This document shows positions 1 to 8,493 of a stretch of DNA of 64,000 nucleotides, one piece after another. The stretch covers positions 2,542,001 to 2,606,000 of the forward strand of contig JACJYL010000001.1 of assembly GCA_020636105.1 (NCBI GenBank), written 5' to 3'. Origin of the DNA: Lewinellaceae bacterium (GTDB lineage Bacteria; Bacteroidota; Bacteroidia; Chitinophagales; Saprospiraceae). Every line of letters starts with the position of its first letter. Position 1 is the stretch's first letter. Both the position numbers and the translations under genes were made by a program. The notes beneath the pieces were generated by a model. That model was not told the origin of the DNA, ran no database searches, and saw only the letters and a program-made list of their open reading frames with translations.

Positions 1-22
1 CCAAACAAAACACAAATAATTT

Positions 23-1339
23 ATGGATCCTCTGAAACAAAGATTTTTCGAAAAAGCAAGTTCGCTCAAAAAAGAAGTCAAGGAAATCCTCAAGGAACAC
101 GGTGCAAAAAAAATTGACGAAGTAACGCTGGAACAGGTTTTCGGCGGTGCCCGGAGTATTAAAATGATGATTTGGGAAACTTCCCAACTCTATCCGATTA
201 CCGGTATTCGCTTCAGGGGATATTCAATTCCTGAACTGCAGGAATTATTACCCAAAGGTATTTGCGGTAAGCAGCCTCGCCCGGAAGGGTTGTTCTGGTT
301 GATGCTCACGGGAGAAATCCCGACTGCTGAACAAGGCAAATGGCTGACCGACCAATGGACCACCCGGAGCCATGTTCCTCAGCACATCTTTGATGTACTG
401 GACAAACTGCCCAAGGATACCCATGCGATGACACAATTCAGTATTGCTATCAATGCCATGCAAACTGAAAGCGTTTTTGCCCGTCGTTACAATGAAGGAC
501 TCAATAAAAGCGAGTATTGGGATGCCGTTTATGAAGATACCATGAACCTCATCGCCCGTTTGCCAAGAGTGGCCGCCTACATTTATCGCAGGACTTACCA
601 CGAGGGAAAAGACATCGCACCGGATTTTACCCTGGATTGGGCCGGAAATTTCGCCCATATGCTCGGTATTCCGGGGGATGATTTCAAAAGCCTGATGCGG
701 CTTTACCTTACCATTCATGCAGACCATGAAGGCGGTAACGCTTCGGCACACACTACCCACCTGGTAGGCTCAACTCTGGCAGATCCTTACCTTTCCCTCG
801 CAGCAGGAATGAATTCCCTGGCAGGCCCTCTTCACGGATTGGCCAACCAGGAAGTGATCGAATGGATCATGGATATGCTGAATGCATTGGGTACCACCAA
901 ACCGACAAATGATCAGATCGCCAATTACGTCAACAGCACCCTTGCTTCAGGACGGGTTATTCCGGGATACGGCCACGCAGTACTGCGTAGTCCGGATCCG
1001 CGTTTTATGGCGCAGAAGAAATTTGCAGAAGAAAATATTGACCATAGTGATGTGGTAAATGTAGTGTGGCAGGTATTTGAGGTGGTGCCTCCAATACTGG
1101 AAAAACTAGGTAAGGTGAAAAATCCATGGCCCAACGTCGATGCCCACTCCGGAGCACTACTCGTCCACTACGGACTGAAAGAATACGGATTTTACACCGT
1201 ATTGTTTGGCGTATCCCGCGCATTGGGAGTACTTTCTGCCATGTGTTGGTCAAGAGCCCTGGGCTTCCCGCTGGAAAGACCAAAATCACTGACCATCGAC
1301 TGGGTGAAAAACTGGCTTGCTAAATCGGAGAAAGATTAA
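23..1339 (+). CDS. gltA: Citrate synthase (eukaryotic-like type I form)
   Basis: Condenses acetyl-CoA with oxaloacetate to give citrate, the entry step of the TCA cycle, in the cytosol. The 438-residue protein follows the mitochondrial type of citrate synthase rather than the shorter hexameric bacterial type, which is common in Bacteroidota. The catalytic triad of the family is visible: His271 in AGPLHGLANQ, His318 in PGYGHAVLR and Asp373 in NVDAHSGALL. The start at 23 gives the N-terminal helix expected of this form, with no signal peptide. The gene stands alone, and the next gene begins about 120 bp downstream. The family call is certain; only the exact start is open, because little upstream sequence is present. 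Confidence 0.97.
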   Translation: MDPLKQRFFEKASSLKKEVKEILKEHGAKKIDEVTLEQVFGGARSIKMMIWETSQLYPITGIRFRGYSIPELQELLPKGICGKQPRPEGLFWLMLTGEIPTAEQGKWLTDQWTTRSHVPQHIFDVLDKLPKDTHAMTQFSIAINAMQTESVFARRYNEGLNKSEYWDAVYEDTMNLIARLPRVAAYIYRRTYHEGKDIAPDFTLDWAGNFAHMLGIPGDDFKSLMRLYLTIHADHEGGNASAHTTHLVGSTLADPYLSLAAGMNSLAGPLHGLANQEVIEWIMDMLNALGTTKPTNDQIANYVNSTLASGRVIPGYGHAVLRSPDPRFMAQKKFAEENIDHSDVVNVVWQVFEVVPPILEKLGKVKNPWPNVDAHSGALLVHYGLKEYGFYTVLFGVSRALGVLSAMCWSRALGFPLERPKSLTIDWVKNWLAKSEKD

Positions 1340-1353
1340 AGGGTTAATCAGCA

Positions 1354-1379
1354 CTTTCCCTTATTTTTAATAAGGAAAG
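1354..1379 (+). terminator. Possible stem-loop after citrate synthase
   Basis: CTTTCCCTTATT is followed after a short loop by AATAAGGAAAG, an 11-bp stem with one bulged C. No long T run follows, so it may be an mRNA 3'-end stabilising hairpin rather than a classical terminator. Confidence 0.35.
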
Positions 1380-1456
1380 CAACTAATGATTGATTGTTAA
1401 TGGATGATGATCAAAATATTACTGATTGAAACGAAAAATAAAACTAAAATACAATT

Positions 1457-1849
1457 ATGAAATTTCCAAAGGATCTCAAATACTCTGAGGATCATGAATG
1501 GATCAGAGTTGAAGGAGGAAACATCGCCTTTGTTGGCATCACCGATTTTGCCCAAAGTGAATTGGGGGAATTGGTCTATGTAGAAGTGGATACAGTAGGA
1601 GAAGCAATCGAAAAAGGGGATGTATTCGGCACTATTGAAGCGGTCAAGACCACTTCAGAATTGTTTTTACCTGTGGATGGAACCATCCTGGAGTTTAATC
1701 CTGACCTGGATGAGGATGACGGAGATGAACCCGGGCTCATCAATTCCGATCCTTACGGCAAAGGCTGGATCGTAAAAATCGAAATGAGCGATCCTTCCCA
1801 GTTGGATGATTTGATGGATGCGGAAGCTTACGAGGCGTCGATTCCATAA
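1457..1849 (+). CDS. gcvH: Glycine cleavage system H protein
   Basis: Lipoyl carrier of the glycine cleavage system; it shuttles the aminomethyl group between the P, T and L proteins in the cytosol. The 130-residue length is normal. The lipoylation site is Lys64 in GTIEAVKTTSEL, slightly different from the commoner ESVKA form. The protein starts MKFPKDLKYSEDHEW, matching the conserved YSxxHEW start of the family. An acidic patch (DLDEDDGDEPG) occupies the position where most family members read NxxLxxxPxLxN. It is not linked to gcvT or gcvP here. The identification is secure. Confidence 0.96.
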   Translation: MKFPKDLKYSEDHEWIRVEGGNIAFVGITDFAQSELGELVYVEVDTVGEAIEKGDVFGTIEAVKTTSELFLPVDGTILEFNPDLDEDDGDEPGLINSDPYGKGWIVKIEMSDPSQLDDLMDAEAYEASIP

Positions 1850-1920
1850 TTTTAAAAAAAAATTATGCTCCGTACACCAAAACAAACTTCCATTACATCT
1901 TTAATATTAATTGAGTCAAT

Positions 1921-2280
1921 TTGAAATACTTTATCCCGGCAATAACCTGGGCGGCAGTAATTTTTATACTTTCTGCCATGCCCGGAAAAAATCTTCCTCA
2001 TATCGACCTTGGGGATTTGCTGGAAGCCGATAAAATCGCCCACATTGGTGTTTACCTGATTTTAACACTTTTGTTATTTCGGGGGCTTGTCAAGCAAAAG
2101 AGCTTGACCACCAAGAACATCATTTATGCGATTATTATCACTGCCGGGTATGGAATCCTGCTGGAATTTGGTCAATATTACTTTTTTCCGGGAAGATATT
2201 TTGAATTTTTTGATATTGTTGCTAATATTATCGGCTCAATTACAAGTTTGATTTTTTTGAAATTTATTAACCATAAATAG
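1921..2280 (+). CDS. VanZ-like family membrane protein
   Basis: Small integral membrane protein of 119 residues with about four hydrophobic helices (roughly residues 5-20, 40-57, 67-84 and 98-115). The conserved features of VanZ-like proteins are present: an early Trp and Ser-x-x-Pro (ITWAAVIFILSAMPG), then DKIAHIGVYLILTLL and a later GILLEFGQYYFPGR-like segment with a Glu-Gln pair. It starts with TTG. Members of this family include a teicoplanin-resistance accessory protein, but most are of unknown role, and nothing here points to antibiotic resistance. It lies 50 bp upstream of the first tonB gene and may be co-transcribed with it. Confidence 0.8.
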   Translation: MKYFIPAITWAAVIFILSAMPGKNLPHIDLGDLLEADKIAHIGVYLILTLLLFRGLVKQKSLTTKNIIYAIIITAGYGILLEFGQYYFFPGRYFEFFDIVANIIGSITSLIFLKFINHK

Positions 2281-2330
2281 TTGAAGATTTTTTCGCCAAC
2301 TATTTATTAGCATCATTAAACCTTATCAGT

Positions 2331-3260
2331 ATGTTGTTACTCGATATTGCCATTAGTGGTAAGGCATTAGGTCTGGCGGTTTTAGGTGTTATGATTGGCA
2401 TTCTGGTCTTGATTTATCTCGTCAGAATGCGTCTGCACCAACAATCGGAAAAGGATCTTGCCTCTACCTTTGCCAGTCACCAACACCGCTCTCCCCTGGA
2501 GGGCAGAAATAAGTACCCTGAGGTAGACGCTTTTAAATACAGCAGTACCTTTTTTAACCTCGGGTTGGCTATTTCTTTAGGTGTTATTGTTCTGGCATTT
2601 GGCTGGACTCAGTACGAAAAACAGATTGACGTTTCAGACCTTCTTGGAGACATGGAGGTTGATTTGTCACAGGAAATCGTTCGTACTGCCGAACCGCCAC
2701 CACCACCTCCGCCTCCTCCACCACCGGTGATTGAAGAGGTACCCGATGAATTAGTGTTGGATGATGATCCACCTGAATTTGTGGATAACTCTATTGACGA
2801 CAACACAAATATTAAAAGGCCGGATCCGGTTGGGGATGCTCCTCCACCACCTCCTCCTCCACCGCCACCTCCACCACCTCCAAAAGAAGAAGAAATCTTT
2901 AAAGTGGTTGAGCAAATGCCTCGTTTCCCGGGTTGTGAAGACATGGCCGGAACACAGGCTGAAAAGAAAACCTGTGCAGACACCAAGCTTTTGCAGTTTA
3001 TTCAATCGAATATCAAATACCCTGCAATCGCTCGTGAAAACGGTATCCAGGGACGTTGCTTCGTAACTTTCGTAGTCGAAAAAGACGGTTCTGTTACCGA
3101 TGTTCAGTTGGTTCGTGACATTGGCGGACAATGCGGACAGGAATCTCTCCGCGTGGTTGACCTCATGACAAAAAAAGGAATCAAATGGATTCCCGGTAAA
3201 CAGCGTGGTCGCCCCGTTCGTGTTCAGTTCAACTTGCCTGTACACTTCAGACTCGAGTAG
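2331..3260 (+). CDS. TonB-family energy transducer, copy 1
   Basis: Probably couples the proton-motive force of the inner membrane to outer-membrane TonB-dependent transporters. The 309-residue protein has two hydrophobic segments (about residues 12-32 and 75-93), one more than classical TonB. A periplasmic linker follows with two pure proline runs (about residues 122-133 and 167-185), then a TonB C-terminal domain (about 200-309) ending in VQFNLPVHFRLE. The C-terminal domain contains a Cys pair region (PGCEDMAG, KKTCADTK, GRCFVTF, GGQCGQE) that could form disulfides. The next gene is a paralogue with nearly the same C-terminal domain. ExbB/ExbD partners are not in the window. A clear hairpin terminator follows. 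Confidence 0.88.
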   Translation: MLLLDIAISGKALGLAVLGVMIGILVLIYLVRMRLHQQSEKDLASTFASHQHRSPLEGRNKYPEVDAFKYSSTFFNLGLAISLGVIVLAFGWTQYEKQIDVSDLLGDMEVDLSQEIVRTAEPPPPPPPPPPPVIEEVPDELVLDDDPPEFVDNSIDDNTNIKRPDPVGDAPPPPPPPPPPPPPPKEEEIFKVVEQMPRFPGCEDMAGTQAEKKTCADTKLLQFIQSNIKYPAIARENGIQGRCFVTFVVEKDGSVTDVQLVRDIGGQCGQESLRVVDLMTKKGIKWIPGKQRGRPVRVQFNLPVHFRLE

Positions 3261-3283
3261 TTTTTTATACCACTTAATAAAAA

Positions 3284-3317
3284 AGGGTTGGTCTCTCCGG
3301 AGAGCAACCCTTTTTTT
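3284..3317 (+). terminator. Rho-independent terminator after tonB copy 1
   Basis: AGGGTTG and CTCTCC pair with GGAGAG and CAACCCT across a two-base bulge, and seven T residues follow. It lies 24 bp past the stop codon and separates the two tonB paralogues. Confidence 0.85.
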
Positions 3318-3444
3318 GTTCCCATTCTCTCATTCCCGCATCCATAAATCAACTCCTTTTACAAAAAAAACTCCCCACACACCAAAACTCCTCCCCTGCA
3401 CATCTTATAAAAAACTGAATATCAGAACATTAAAACCTTTACTT

Positions 3445-4356
3445 ATGAACTTGTTGAATATTGCAATCGACGGGAATACCTTTGGTATGATCATTCTGGG
3501 CCTCATTGCAGCCTTCGTTATCATGATCACCTTAATGCGTTATTTTTTACACAGGAAAGCCGGCGAAGATCTCTCCGCTTATGCCGACAAAAAAACAATA
3601 CCTTCCCTCTCGGAAAGGAACAAATACCGGCCCGTTGACGTGTTTAGGTTAAGTGGTACCTTTTTCAATATCGGGCTCTCTGTTGCGCTGGGGCTTTCGG
3701 TACTCGCTTTCGGATGGACAAAATTTGAAAAACCCATACATTTCGCGGATATGTCCATTACCTGGTCTGGCGATGAGGTTGAAATAACCCGGACAAAAGA
3801 TCCCGAACCTCAAAAACTTCCACCTCCTCCTGTAAAACCAGAATTTGAAGTGGTAGACAACGAAATTCCGGTCGATACGGTAACATTCGTAGACAGCAGT
3901 GTTGAATATGCCAGGCCCGAACCTGCTGCTACGCCCAGGCCCAAAGCTATTGTTTTACCTCCCGAAAAAAAAGATGAGACAGAAGATATTCCGTTCCGGG
4001 TGGTAGAAGAGATGCCCCGTTTCCCGGGTTGTGAAGATATGGCGGGTTCCAAAGCTGAAAAAAAGCAGTGTGCCGACATGAAATTGCTGCAGTTTATCCA
4101 AAACAATATCAAGTACCCTGCCATCGCCCGTGAGAATGGTATCCAGGGCCGCTGTTTTGTGACTTTTGTAGTAGAAAAAGACGGCTCTGTAAGTAATATT
4201 GAATTGGTAAGAGATATTGGCGGACAGTGTGGCGCGGAATCCATGCGGGTCGTTCACATCATGGCCAATAGTGGTCTGAAATGGACGCCGGGTAAACAGC
4301 GAGGAATCCCAGTTCGGGTACAGTTCAATCTACCAGTACATTTCCGTTTGGAATAG
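3445..4356 (+). CDS. TonB-family energy transducer, copy 2
   Basis: Paralogue of the upstream transducer, 303 residues from the chosen ATG at 3445. The start was chosen because MNLLNIAIDGNTFGMIIL mirrors the beginning of copy 1; the open frame extends upstream only through the terminator of copy 1. There are two N-terminal membrane segments (about 12-32 and 72-88), a shorter and less proline-rich linker (KLPPPPVKPEFE) and a TonB C-terminal domain whose last 110 residues closely match copy 1, including the conserved cysteines. The linker differs greatly, which suggests the two proteins span different distances or serve different receptors. The role in energising SusC-type transporters is inferred from the family. 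Confidence 0.87.
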   Translation: MNLLNIAIDGNTFGMIILGLIAAFVIMITLMRYFLHRKAGEDLSAYADKKTIPSLSERNKYRPVDVFRLSGTFFNIGLSVALGLSVLAFGWTKFEKPIHFADMSITWSGDEVEITRTKDPEPQKLPPPPVKPEFEVVDNEIPVDTVTFVDSSVEYARPEPAATPRPKAIVLPPEKKDETEDIPFRVVEEMPRFPGCEDMAGSKAEKKQCADMKLLQFIQNNIKYPAIARENGIQGRCFVTFVVEKDGSVSNIELVRDIGGQCGAESMRVVHIMANSGLKWTPGKQRGIPVRVQFNLPVHFRLE

Positions 4357-4377
4357 TCCGGCAGCGCCCCCTCTTTA

Positions 4378-4415
4378 CGCAACGAGCAACCATCATCGAG
4401 TAACCAACAAGCGCC
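4378..4415 (-). repeat. Left copy of a GGTTGCTCG-type repeat flanking the TPR gene
   Basis: Read on the minus strand this segment gives GGCGCTTGTTGGTTACTCG, then a GGTTGCTCGTTGC motif. The same words appear on the plus strand at 6321-6403, on the other side of the TPR gene, so the gene is bracketed by inverted related repeats. Confidence 0.5.
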
Positions 4416-4431
4416 CCTGTAATAAAAAAAG

Positions 4432-4464
4432 CATCCTGTTTTACCAAAAAGCAGGATGTTTTTA
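4432..4464 (+). terminator. Rho-independent terminator after tonB copy 2
   Basis: CATCCTG pairs with CAGGATG across a 13-base loop and is followed by a T run. It is preceded by an A run, so it may work on both strands. Confidence 0.75.
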
Positions 4465-4520
4465 ATTTTGAGCAACTTTTGATCAGATTTTCTGTTCTTT
4501 TGTAGTATAATTTTATGATC

Positions 4521-6320
4521 ATGAAGAAATTGGTATTGGTATTCATTTTAGGGCTGTCAGCCATTTTTACTCAGGCTCAGGATGCCCGTCTGGCACAACA
4601 GTATTACGAGAACGGTGAATTTGAAAAGGCCGCCATGTTGTATGAGAAGCTTTACGACAAGACGAAAAGTGATTATTACTTTGAACGCTACGTCGAAAGC
4701 CTGCTGGGGCAAGGTGATTTTGACGAATGTATCGATGTCATCAAAAAACAGTTGAAAAAACAACCGGAGAACGTTAGTCTGTATGTCAGTTACGGCAAAG
4801 TGCTCGACGAAATGGATGAGCCTGATAAGGCTTCGGAACAATATCAGACAGCGATCGACAATCTACCCCGCGATCAATATGCCGTGACCCAGCTTGCCAG
4901 TTCATTTATGCGACTCTCCAAATACGATGAGGCCGCAGCCACTTATGAAAAAGGCGCCAAATTGCTCAAAGACGATAATATTTTTGCCCTCAACCTGGGA
5001 GAACTCTACCGCCGAAAAGGGGATATGTCCAAAATGATCGACAGCTACCTCAACAGTCTGGAGATGGGCCCTGAGCGATCCAACCAGATCAAAACCTATT
5101 TTCAGCGTTATTTGTCGGAAGATGATTTCGTGGAACTTCAGACTAAATTATACGAACGCATACAGGACAATGATGCCTCCCTTCCCTATGTGGAATTGTT
5201 GACCTGGGTTTTTATCCAGCGTAAAGATTATGAGAATGCCTTTCGGCAAGTCAAAGCCCTCGATCGCCGCCTGGAGGAGAACGGAGGCCGGATTTATCAG
5301 TTGGCCCAGATTGCTGCGAATGATGAGGATTATGATACCGCCATCCAGGCTTACGATTACATTGTCGAACAAAAAGGACTGGCTTCCACTTTTTATATTG
5401 ATGCCAAACGCGAAGGACTTATGGTGCGCCGCGACAAACTCGTGGAAGGAAGTGATTACACGCAGCAGGAGTTGAAAGATCTGGAGGATCAATACGAAAA
5501 TTTTCTTTATGAATTCGGTAAAACAACCGCTACGGCCTCGATCGTCCTGGAGCTTGCCGAGTTTGAAGCTTTTTACCTCAATGACCTCGACAAAGCTATA
5601 GGCCTTTTAACGGAATTGATAGAATATCGCGGGATTGACCGGGTATTGCTCGCCAATGCCAAAATCAGCCTGGCTGACTTCTACCTGATGAAAGGAGACC
5701 GCTGGGAATCCACCCTTTTGTATTCCCAGGTAGATAAAGAATTTAAAGAAGGTACCCTGGGCCATGAAGCCCGCTTTCTCAATGCAAAATTATCTTATTA
5801 TTTTGGGGATTTCGAGTGGGCACAATCGCAGTTTGATGTATTAAAAGCCTCCACCTCCAAGCTGATCGCCAACGACGCCCTGGACCTTTCTGTTTTTATC
5901 ATGGACAATATGGGCCTCGACAGCACCACTACGGCCCTGGAAATGTACGCCCATGCAGATCTTATGGTTTTCCAGAACAAATTTGACGAAGCCTTCCAGA
6001 CCATGGATTCGTTGCTGACGCAATTCCCGGAGCATTCTCTGGACGACGATGTACTTTACCTAAAAGGCCAGGTGTACAAAAAACAACATCAGTGGGAGAA
6101 AGCTGCCAGCGTACTGCAGCAGGTTTTCGACAACTACAAAGAGGACATCCGTGCCGACAATGCCCTTTTTGAACTGGCCGAACTGTACGAAACCCACCTC
6201 AACGACATCGAAAAAGCCAAAACGCTTTACGAAACACTCTTCATCGACTTCTCCAACAGTACCTTTGCGGTTGAAGCCCGGAAGCGATACAGAAGATTGA
6301 GAGGGGATTCGGTGCAGTAG
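4521..6320 (+). CDS. Secreted/periplasmic tetratricopeptide repeat protein
   Basis: 599 residues from the ATG at 4521, chosen over the ATG at 4515 because it begins with a typical signal peptide (MKKLVLVFILGLSAIFTQAQ). The rest is almost entirely helical TPR-type repeats: early ones such as AQQYYENGEFEKAAMLYEKL, a middle region around residues 100-180, and a late set ending with FELAELYETHLNDIEKAK. It probably acts as a periplasmic scaffold for protein assembly; the partner is unknown. It ends with a basic tail (ARKRYRRLRGD). The gene is alone between two terminator or repeat regions, and related repeat sequences flank it in inverted orientation. Confidence 0.8.
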   Translation: MKKLVLVFILGLSAIFTQAQDARLAQQYYENGEFEKAAMLYEKLYDKTKSDYYFERYVESLLGQGDFDECIDVIKKQLKKQPENVSLYVSYGKVLDEMDEPDKASEQYQTAIDNLPRDQYAVTQLASSFMRLSKYDEAAATYEKGAKLLKDDNIFALNLGELYRRKGDMSKMIDSYLNSLEMGPERSNQIKTYFQRYLSEDDFVELQTKLYERIQDNDASLPYVELLTWVFIQRKDYENAFRQVKALDRRLEENGGRIYQLAQIAANDEDYDTAIQAYDYIVEQKGLASTFYIDAKREGLMVRRDKLVEGSDYTQQELKDLEDQYENFLYEFGKTTATASIVLELAEFEAFYLNDLDKAIGLLTELIEYRGIDRVLLANAKISLADFYLMKGDRWESTLLYSQVDKEFKEGTLGHEARFLNAKLSYYFGDFEWAQSQFDVLKASTSKLIANDALDLSVFIMDNMGLDSTTTALEMYAHADLMVFQNKFDEAFQTMDSLLTQFPEHSLDDDVLYLKGQVYKKQHQWEKAASVLQQVFDNYKEDIRADNALFELAELYETHLNDIEKAKTLYETLFIDFSNSTFAVEARKRYRRLRGDSVQ

Positions 6321-6403
6321 GGCGCTTGTTGCTTGATAGCTGGTTACTCGGTACTGGTTGCTAGGTTGCTGGTTGCTCGATGAGTTGGTGCTCGTTGCTT
6401 TCC
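6321..6403 (+). repeat. Right copy of a GGTTGCTCG-type repeat flanking the TPR gene
   Basis: The segment carries degenerate tandem units of GGTTGCT/GGTTACTCG type, beginning GGCGCTTGTTG and ending GCTCGTTGC. It is the inverted and longer relative of the segment at 4378-4415. The rest of the gap to 6516 shows no gene. Confidence 0.5.
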
Positions 6404-6516
6404 AGGGGGGCTCTTAGAGGCCTTGCGCTCGCCCTTTTGTTCCCTAAAGGGAGGCTCTGCTCAATTTTCATTCCATTTATTCTCTGAAAAATTAAGCTAA
6501 CCACATGCATGAAGTT

Positions 6517-7071
6517 TCACACCATGGCTACAGCACTTGATTCGGTTTTTCTCAGGAGTGTTTCTATTTGTCTGATAAAATCAGGGAGATCTGTTCCCTG
6601 TTTAAAATCCACCATTACATCGAAGGCTGCAGGGGCGTATGAAGCGATAGGGCCTGCTTTGAGGCGTGCACGACTTAGAGCCGCGATGTATTCGGTATGC
6701 CTATTGGTTTGGAGCATAGGAGCGATCAGGATGTCGAAAGGCTCATTGATAAAGGTTTCAACGGATTCGCCTTTGGTGCGGCTGGCCCAGTCAATATTTT
6801 TAAGGTTGTAATAATCAAAAGTAAAATCTCCCGTTTCGTGCTTGTTCTCAAAGAAACCGAGCAGCCGGACCTTTTTACCTTGCTTTTTCAATGAATTGCT
6901 GTAATTCAACACGATGTTCCGGGTATTCAGATCATTGGCATCAAAGAGTAATCCTATGGTGCCTGCATTGTCAAAAGTGATCTTTTTGCCGGTTGACTTT
7001 TTGTTGGTACTAAGCTTTTTATTCAAAGAACTGCGGTAAAAATATTGGCGTATGCTTTGAATGATACTCAT
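6517..7071 (-). CDS. DUF6913-like small protein
   Basis: 184 residues, cytosolic, with no signal peptide or membrane segment. The pattern (basic N-terminus, ITFDNAGTIGLLFDANDLNTRN, KKVRLLGFFENK, then FNEPFDILIAPMLQTN-like strands and SRARLKAGPIASY) matches a short uncharacterised family found in Bacteroidota that I know as DUF6913; this assignment is from memory of the family. No catalytic motif is visible. It lies 24 bp downstream of accA on the same strand and is probably co-transcribed with it. No function can be assigned. Confidence 0.65.
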   Translation of the reverse strand: MSIIQSIRQYFYRSSLNKKLSTNKKSTGKKITFDNAGTIGLLFDANDLNTRNIVLNYSNSLKKQGKKVRLLGFFENKHETGDFTFDYYNLKNIDWASRTKGESVETFINEPFDILIAPMLQTNRHTEYIAALSRARLKAGPIASYAPAAFDVMVDFKQGTDLPDFIRQIETLLRKTESSAVAMV

Positions 7072-7095
7072 AATATGTTTAATGTATGTGATCTT

Positions 7096-8067
7096 TTAAT
7101 CCTCCCCTTCCATATCGATATAATCGTATTCCCCCATGGAGGCATATTTTTCAATGCGTAGGGAAACTCTCTCTTCGGGGGTCAATTCTTTCAATTCCGC
7201 GATAGTCTTTTTAATATATTTCTTCAGTGTTTTGGCCATTTCTTCAGGAGCTGAATGTGCCCCACCCAGTGGTTCCTTGATGATGCCATCGATGAGTCCG
7301 AAGGACAACATATCTTCTGCCGTCAGTTTCAGGGCATCGGCAGCCTGTTCTTTATAATCCCAGCTGCGCCACAAAATGGAAGAGCAGGATTCCGGTGAGA
7401 TCACTGAGTACCAGGTATTTTCGAGCATAAAAACGCGATCGCCGAGTCCGATTCCGATGGCCCCACCCGAGGCGCCTTCCCCGATTACGAAACAGATCAC
7501 CGGGACTTTCAACTTAGCCATCTCAAAAAGGTTGCGGGCGATGGCTTCCGCCTGTCCGCGTTCCTCCGCTTCGATGCCCGGAAAGGCCCCCATGGTGTCG
7601 ATCAGGGTGATCACCGGGAAATTGAATCGCTCGGCCAGTTTCATCAGTCGCAGGGCCTTACGGTATCCTTCGGGGTTAGCCATCCCGAAATTGCGGTATT
7701 GCCGCATTTTGGTATTGACGCCCTTCTGGTGTCCTATAATAACTACCGTTTGCCCGTCAATATTGCCAATCCCTCCGACAATAGCTTTATCGTCTTTAAA
7801 ATACCGATCGCCGTGCAATTCGACAAACTTCTTACACATCTGGTCGATATAAAAGAGCGTATAAGGCCTTTCCGGGTGACGAGAGAGCAATACCCTTTGC
7901 CAGCCGGTGAGGTTATCGTATATTTCTTTTCGGGTGCTTTTTATTTTGTTTTCCAACTCTTTGATGGTGGCAGAAACATCCACTTCACCCCCCTGTTCCA
8001 CCTCGCGGATCTTTTCGAGTTGTTCGTATAATTTTTCCAGCGGTTTCTCAAACTCCAAAAATACCAT
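7096..8067 (-). CDS. accA: Acetyl-CoA carboxylase carboxyltransferase subunit alpha
   Basis: Alpha subunit of the carboxyltransferase that moves the carboxyl group from biotin to acetyl-CoA, giving malonyl-CoA for fatty acid synthesis. The start at 8067 (MVFLEFEKPLEKLYEQLEKI) was chosen because it matches the normal start of AccA; the open frame extends 38 codons further but that part is not family-like. The resulting 323 residues is a normal length. Recognisable segments are LSRHPERPYTLFYID, the FVELHGDRYFKDD block and the oxyanion-hole segment GEGASGGAIGIGLGD. The partner accD is not in the window, which is usual for this phylum. A DUF6913-like gene follows on the same strand. Confidence 0.96.
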   Translation of the reverse strand: MVFLEFEKPLEKLYEQLEKIREVEQGGEVDVSATIKELENKIKSTRKEIYDNLTGWQRVLLSRHPERPYTLFYIDQMCKKFVELHGDRYFKDDKAIVGGIGNIDGQTVVIIGHQKGVNTKMRQYRNFGMANPEGYRKALRLMKLAERFNFPVITLIDTMGAFPGIEAEERGQAEAIARNLFEMAKLKVPVICFVIGEGASGGAIGIGLGDRVFMLENTWYSVISPESCSSILWRSWDYKEQAADALKLTAEDMLSFGLIDGIIKEPLGGAHSAPEEMAKTLKKYIKKTIAELKELTPEERVSLRIEKYASMGEYDYIDMEGED

Positions 8068-8493
8068 AGTAAAAAATTTTGCTGAGCTTAAATTTAATAA
8101 AATGCAGTGATCAAGAATATTTTTTTTGAGGCGAAAGATGAGACAAATGCTAAGGTTTGTGTTAATAAAAAGCAACGACACATCTACCTCACCTCAACCA
8201 TAGAATAAATTTACAAAAACAGCCCCATGGGGTGTTGTTTAATTTGAATTGAGCGGCGTAAAATTACTAATAATAAATGGAAATGTAACGATGAATGCGT
8301 TTTATGAAAAAAAACCTCCGGTATCCTCTTTGAAAATGAATTATTTTTGTTCCTGAAGGGCCACCTGATGCTAAATCTCTTAAATTAGATCCAAGATAAC
8401 TAAAAGCTTGTCATGGCGCAGCCTCAATTATGTAGCCTGGAGAGCCGAGTCCGGTAGGTACGCCTTTTAATTTGGTACCAAAACAAAAATCAT
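8068..8493. other. Intergenic gap between divergent accA and SGNH hydrolase genes
   Basis: About 425 bp without a credible gene. It must contain the promoters of both divergent genes, but I see no convincing operator, RNA gene or repeat. Confidence 0.5.

Noticed and set aside
2609..2986. Minus-strand frame coding for long glycine runs
   Set aside because: It is the antisense of the proline runs of the TonB gene and has no independent support.
3205..3444. Upstream extension of the second tonB frame
   Set aside because: It runs through the terminator of copy 1; the ATG at 3445 matches the paralogue start.
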